9,713 bases of DNA from an uncultured Lachnospiraceae bacterium. GTDB lineage: Bacteria > Bacillota > Clostridia > Lachnospirales > Lachnospiraceae. Below the pieces are notes generated by a model that searched no databases, was not told the origin of the DNA, and worked only from the letters and a program-made list of their open reading frames with translations. Below are positions 7,186 to 9,713 of the stretch, in pieces; position 1 is the stretch's first letter, and each line of letters starts with the position of its first letter. Made by a program: the position numbers and the translations under genes. Where the stretch lies: contig CACXEL010000025.1 of NCBI GenBank assembly GCA_902766655.1, positions 1-9,713 on the forward strand. The letters run 5' to 3'.

Positions 7186-7325
7186 TAAAGGCTGTGCAGG
7201 ATCCATGGGCAGGGGCGGCTCTATCCAGGATCCAAACCGGATGGCCTTCCTGAGTTCTTTCCAAACTGCAGTTTTTATGAACCCCGCCCTCAGTGGGTGT
7301 TTGCCGGAACCATCATACAGGCTGT

Positions 7326-8285
7326 TCAGGCGTCCTTCCGGAATAGCTCCTTGATTTCCTCCAGCGTCTCCGCGTAATCCCGATGCCTGAGGTCAGGGAA
7401 TGCCTTGATGAACCTTCCCTCGCCGAAATGTCTGTGGCTGAGAATGTGAGCCCGAAGCTCGTCGTACTGGGCCCTGTAGGCGGCATAGACCTCTCTGCTC
7501 CTGGCCCGGGCCTCCTCAAGGGATTGGGCCGCCTCCGCCTTCTTCTGATCGTAAGCCGCATAGGCTTCGTCCACCTTTTCCTCAGCCCGCTCGCGCAGCT
7601 CCATTTTCGCCAGAGAGGCCTGGACCCGGCTCTCGCCGATGGCCTGAGCGGTTTTCAGGGAACTCTCTCCGAGACTTTCGCTCATGGCATCGCTCAGGAC
7701 CCGCATCCGGCGGTTCAGTTCGTCAAGCTTCTGAAGGCGCTTGTTGAGGCCTCGCACAGTAGCCACAGTGACCAGGAAGTCAGCCAGATAGGCAGCGCAG
7801 AGCAAGGCCAGAAGGGGCCAGCCGATTCTGTGAGAAATGCTCCACGCCGGCGAGGCCGCAATCATGGGATGGACCATTCGGACCACAATGATGGCACCCA
7901 GCCCCCAGTAGAGGCTGAACTTAAGGCAGATGTACCCATGGAAGTTAAAAGGCACATGGCTGTAATCCCACCACCTGGCATGGCAGAAGGTGTCCAGGGC
8001 CCAGCCGGCGATGAGCTCGACAGCGGTGGCCAGCGCCATGCCTCCCAGGAAAATAATGCCCGCGTTGAGCCCTGCCACATCCCCATCCGCCGACAGCAGG
8101 TTGCCGCAGGAGAGCACGGCCAGCATGCCGAAGCCGTACACCGGGCACACCGGCCCGTTCAGGAAGCCCCGGTTGAGGACCCTCCCCTGGGACACCGCGT
8201 GATAAATGACCTCCACGCACCAGCCGATGAAGGAGTAAACTATGAAATACCATCCGATCTGGTAAAAAGACAGGCCTGCGACCAT
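7326..8285 (-). CDS. Putative ABC-transporter type IV membrane protein (CmpB family, PF06541) with long charged tail
   Basis: A 319-residue protein. The first about 190 residues are the membrane part, with motifs I recognise from the CmpB-type family: FIGWCVEVIYH near the start, RGFLNGPVCPVYGFG, then ELIAGW, WWDYSHVPFNFHGYICLKFSLYWG. A last membrane helix (near IGWPLLALLCAAYLADFLVTV) is followed by about 120 residues rich in Glu, Lys, Arg, Ala and Gln, with helical, coiled-coil-like character, presumably cytoplasmic. The family's function is unknown despite the transporter name; no ATPase lies next to it except that of the nucleoside importer downstream on the same strand. The start ATG has GGAGGG 10 bases upstream. 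The distance and separate promoter of the importer argue that the two are not obligate partners, but both lie in the same direction. Confidence 0.85.
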   Translation of the reverse strand: MVAGLSFYQIGWYFIVYSFIGWCVEVIYHAVSQGRVLNRGFLNGPVCPVYGFGMLAVLSCGNLLSADGDVAGLNAGIIFLGGMALATAVELIAGWALDTFCHARWWDYSHVPFNFHGYICLKFSLYWGLGAIIVVRMVHPMIAASPAWSISHRIGWPLLALLCAAYLADFLVTVATVRGLNKRLQKLDELNRRMRVLSDAMSESLGESSLKTAQAIGESRVQASLAKMELRERAEEKVDEAYAAYDQKKAEAAQSLEEARARSREVYAAYRAQYDELRAHILSHRHFGEGRFIKAFPDLRHRDYAETLEEIKELFRKDA

Positions 8286-8327
8286 GGTGTTATTTCCCTC
8301 CGTAAGTAAACGCCCCAGGGCGGTCTT

Positions 8328-8347
8328 CCCTCCCTTGCGCAGGAGGG
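8328..8347. repeat. CCCTCC/GGAGGG inverted repeat in the CmpB-type gene leader
   Basis: Six-base perfect arms are separated by CTTGCGCA. On the + strand the second arm is followed by TCTTTTAT, so it could act as a weak terminator for antisense transcripts. On the - strand it lies in the gene leader, and the GGAGGG arm duplicates the real ribosome binding site at 8296-8301. Confidence 0.45.
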
Positions 8348-8350
8348 TCT

Positions 8351-8356
8351 TTTATA
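8351..8356 (-). promoter_or_regulatory. Possible -10 box for the CmpB-type gene
   Basis: The - strand reads TATAAA in an AT-rich island, about 65 bases before the ATG. No good -35 is found at 16-18 bases. The 11-base palindrome TCCGCAGCGGA (8363-8373) lies immediately upstream and could be an operator. Weak prediction. Confidence 0.3.
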
Positions 8357-8372
8357 TTGTCGTCCGCAGCGG

Positions 8373-8398
8373 AATAAAAAACAACCTACAAAAGCAGG
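8373..8398 (-). terminator. Possible weak intrinsic terminator downstream of the GNAT gene
   Basis: The - strand reads CCTGC-TTTT-GTAGG (5 bp with one G-U) followed by TTGTTTTTTATT. The U-tract is good but the stem is short, and it lies about 160 bases after the acetyltransferase stop. Confidence 0.4.
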
Positions 8399-8557
8399 CA
8401 TTTGTCATCGCTGCCCCGCCGTATCAGATCCACTGCACACCGGCCGGAGCCTTACCTTCCGGGCAGCTTCCAACACGATTGGTGTGAATATGGCTTGCAG
8501 CAGCGCCCTGTCCGTGCGTTAATGGACATGGAAAAATGCTGAACCGGTCTCCTCATT

Positions 8558-9370
8558 TTACGGCTGCCCGATCTTCTTAGCCGTCAGCTCTGCCCAGCCG
8601 GCACGGAATCCGGACCTGATGGCGACATCCTGGGAAAGCATGTGGGAAAACGCAGTTCCGTAGAAAGGAATGCGGCCGGCGCGAAGGACTTCATTTTTGA
8701 GGAGACTGACCAGAAGCACTCCCAGACCGCGGCCCCTGGCTTCCGGCAGCACGTCGATACCGATCTGCCAGAGCTCAGGGCTGTCCGCGCTGGCGCCCGC
8801 CATTGCCACGATTTCCCCTTCAACAGCCGCTGAAACTCCAATCATATCCGGCGCTGTCTCACAGAAACTATAGGCATTGGAGAAACGCTCGTCCCCGCGG
8901 AATTGCTCAATCTCATCTCCGCGCCAGACACGCAGCTCATAACCGCCCGCCTCCATAACATTTCTGCCTGAGAACCCGGCCCGCAGCGCAGGCTGCTCAT
9001 CGCAATCCCTGAAATCCATCTCCTCAAACGACACATAGAAAGGATGCTGGAATCCGATTTCATACCCATATTCGCCAAGCTTTTGGTCCAGCACCCGCAA
9101 AGTCTCCGGATCCATGAACCAGGCTCCCTCCGTCTCCGCGAACCTCTCCCGGCACCAACCCAGAATCTCCTCGTGCCCGGCAAAATACAATCTGTTCCTG
9201 TACGAAATCACCTTTAAAAAGCAATCGTCATCCGCCCGAAACCGCCTCCGGCCCTCCAGCGGCCGGTAGACCCGGAACTGATTGCGGCCGGTCCTCATTT
9301 CTTCATCGGTACAGCAATAATCGATGGCCAGCTGCCTCTCCAGTCTCTTTCTGTAATCCGAAGTATTCAT
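8558..9370 (-). CDS. GNAT-family N-acetyltransferase with uncharacterised N-terminal domain
   Basis: A 270-residue protein. The C-terminal half (about 143-265) is a GNAT fold: an acceptor-side start YELRVWRGDEIEQF, a central strand IVAMAGAS, acetyl-CoA-binding motif A LPEARGRGLGVLLVSLL (208-224, with R-G-R-G-L-G at 212-217) and a motif B-like end SQDVAIRSGFR (246-256). The N-terminal half (1-140) has no motif I recognise; it includes LERQLAIDYCC, GWCRERF and HPFYVSFEEMDF. Such proteins move an acetyl group from acetyl-CoA to an amine in the cytoplasm; the acceptor is unknown. The frame extends upstream to 9505, but I chose ATG 9370, which has AGGAGGTG 10 bases before it. The upstream part lies in the divergent promoter region. 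It is probably its own transcription unit. Confidence 0.85.
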   Translation of the reverse strand: MNTSDYRKRLERQLAIDYCCTDEEMRTGRNQFRVYRPLEGRRRFRADDDCFLKVISYRNRLYFAGHEEILGWCRERFAETEGAWFMDPETLRVLDQKLGEYGYEIGFQHPFYVSFEEMDFRDCDEQPALRAGFSGRNVMEAGGYELRVWRGDEIEQFRGDERFSNAYSFCETAPDMIGVSAAVEGEIVAMAGASADSPELWQIGIDVLPEARGRGLGVLLVSLLKNEVLRAGRIPFYGTAFSHMLSQDVAIRSGFRAGWAELTAKKIGQP

Positions 9371-9549
9371 TCCGATATGACACCTCCTTTTCTCCAGTGT
9401 AGTACAAAAAGCCGGTGAAACAAAGTGGATTTGAAAAAACCAGAGGACGGATCGCTCCCATTTTTCAAGCCCTCTCATTCCAATCTGAAAAGAAATACGG
9501 TACAATAGCCCTCAGACTACCGCAAGCGCACTGAAAAGGTAATCATGAT
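9371..9549. promoter_or_regulatory. Divergent intergenic region with promoters for the GNAT and HD-domain genes
   Basis: For the + gene, TACAAT (9501-9506) is a good -10, with TTCCAA (9478-9483) 17 bases upstream as a poor -35; the start would be near 9513. For the - gene, the best candidate is TTGTTT (9418-9423), 16 bases, TACACT (9396-9401), but the start would fall right at the ribosome binding site, so this call is weak. No clear operator dyad is seen. Confidence 0.4.
9381..9388 (-). promoter_or_regulatory. Ribosome binding site fixing the GNAT start
   Basis: AGGAGGTG on the - strand, 10 bases before ATG at 9368-9370. It rules in the 270-residue form over a 315-residue frame beginning at 9505. 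Confidence 0.75.
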
Positions 9550-9713
9550 ATGAACTGCGAAAATGAAAAACACGCCTTCCTCTCCTACGCCGACCGTTTC
9601 GACCGGACAAACGGCATGATTGAGCTCAAAGTTGTCCACACCCTCCGGGTAGCCGAAGTCATGGACCGCCTGACAGCAGCCCTCCTTCTTCCCGACGAGA
9701 CCCGATATCTGGC
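9550..9713 (+). CDS. Probable HD-domain protein (metal-dependent phosphohydrolase), 3' end cut off
   Basis: Fifty-four codons run open to the right edge. The translation begins MNCENEKHAFLSYADRFDR and continues with IELKVVHTLRVAEVM (25-39). This is the opening of HD-domain proteins, in which a short Y-x-x-x-F/Y segment is followed by K-x-x-H-T-x-x-V, where His30 would be the first metal ligand. The HD pair that names the family would lie beyond the window. These enzymes usually hydrolyse phosphate esters such as nucleotides, but the substrate is unknown here. The ATG has AAAGG about 10 bases upstream; an overlapping out-of-frame ATG-ATA-TGA lies just before it at 9545. A good -10 box is at 9501-9506. 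Divergent from the GNAT gene. Confidence 0.6.
   Translation, partial: MNCENEKHAFLSYADRFDRTNGMIELKVVHTLRVAEVMDRLTAALLLPDETRYL

Larger units (their letters stand above)
7072..7325. other. Intergenic region between the CmpB-type gene and the importer operon
   Basis: These 254 bases hold the importer promoter, the CodY-like dyad and leader hairpins listed separately. They also contain a direct repeat of CAGGATCCA (7197-7205 and 7226-7234, starts 29 bp apart) and a 12-base palindrome AAACTGCAGTTT (7263-7274). I find no convincing intrinsic terminator for the upstream CmpB-type gene, so some read-through into the importer is possible. Confidence 0.5.
8286..8557. other. Intergenic region between GNAT and CmpB-type genes
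   Basis: This 272-base stretch holds the weak terminator, palindrome, promoter and leader repeats listed separately, all within 8286-8398. In 8399-8557 I see only short open frames without ribosome binding sites (for example a 34-codon - strand frame starting right after the GNAT stop) and imperfect small hairpins. Nothing there supports a gene or a known RNA. Confidence 0.5.

Noticed and set aside
7263..7276. AAACTGCAGTTT followed by TTs as a + strand terminator
   Set aside because: A perfect palindrome without a loop makes only a short hairpin, there is no + strand gene to end, and the - strand lacks a U-tract after it.
7383..8309. 308-codon + strand open frame antisense to the CmpB-type gene
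   Set aside because: Low-complexity His/Pro/Glu/Gly-rich translation opposite a gene with clear family motifs and a proper ribosome binding site.
9371..9505. N-terminal extension of the GNAT frame to 9505
   Set aside because: The extension has no ribosome binding site, overlaps the promoter region, and ATG 9370 has an ideal AGGAGGTG.
1..9713. A novel multi-gene defence, biosynthetic or mobile system
   Set aside because: All genes belong to recognisable families with a housekeeping or transport character; there are no recombinases, toxins, repeats or unusual gene clusters.

Overview
The window looks like a chromosomal stretch of a fairly GC-rich Clostridia-type Firmicute, possibly Lachnospiraceae. 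This is inferred from AGGAGG-type ribosome binding sites before most genes, an Ala/Glu/Thr-rich linker in a BMP-family lipoprotein, an LtaS/MdoB-type phosphoglycerol transferase and a CmpB-type (PF06541) membrane protein. There are no mobile elements, tRNA or rRNA genes, or CRISPR arrays. Eight genes are seen. The two at the edges are cut by the window and none is visibly broken.

Layout. At 1-1914 (+) is the 3' part of an LTA-synthase-family membrane sulfatase-fold enzyme. It converges on the next operon at a strong bidirectional terminator (1989-2014). From 7071 down to 2037 (-) runs a complete four-gene ABC importer in the order lipoprotein, double ATPase, permease 1, permease 2. This is the order of nupNOPQ, the guanosine importer of Bacillus subtilis. 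The last three genes overlap by 4 bp (ATGA) and are clearly translationally coupled. The lipoprotein gene is separated from them by 246 bp holding an intrinsic terminator whose U-tract runs into an extended -10 promoter (TGATATAAT). Its main promoter (7130-7158) has an AATTTT-N4-AAAATT inverted repeat just upstream that resembles a CodY box. This fits the known CodY control of nupNOPQ in B. subtilis.

Upstream of the importer on the same strand are a CmpB-type membrane protein with a long charged, coiled-coil-like tail (7326-8285) and a GNAT acetyltransferase with an uncharacterised N-terminal half (8558-9370). A divergent 180-bp region then leads to the first 54 codons of a probable HD-domain phosphohydrolase (+, from 9550), cut by the right edge.

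How they work together. The importer probably brings in (purine) nucleosides: the lipoprotein binds ligand outside the membrane, the two permeases form the channel, and the tandem ATPase drives transport. The other genes are most simply read as independent neighbours: cell-envelope polymer synthesis, a membrane protein of unknown function, an acetyltransferase and a hydrolase. I see no convincing novel multi-gene system. The most interesting material is regulatory: the CodY-like site, the terminator/promoter overlap inside the importer operon, and repeated GGAGGG/CCCTCC elements in the leader of the CmpB-type gene.
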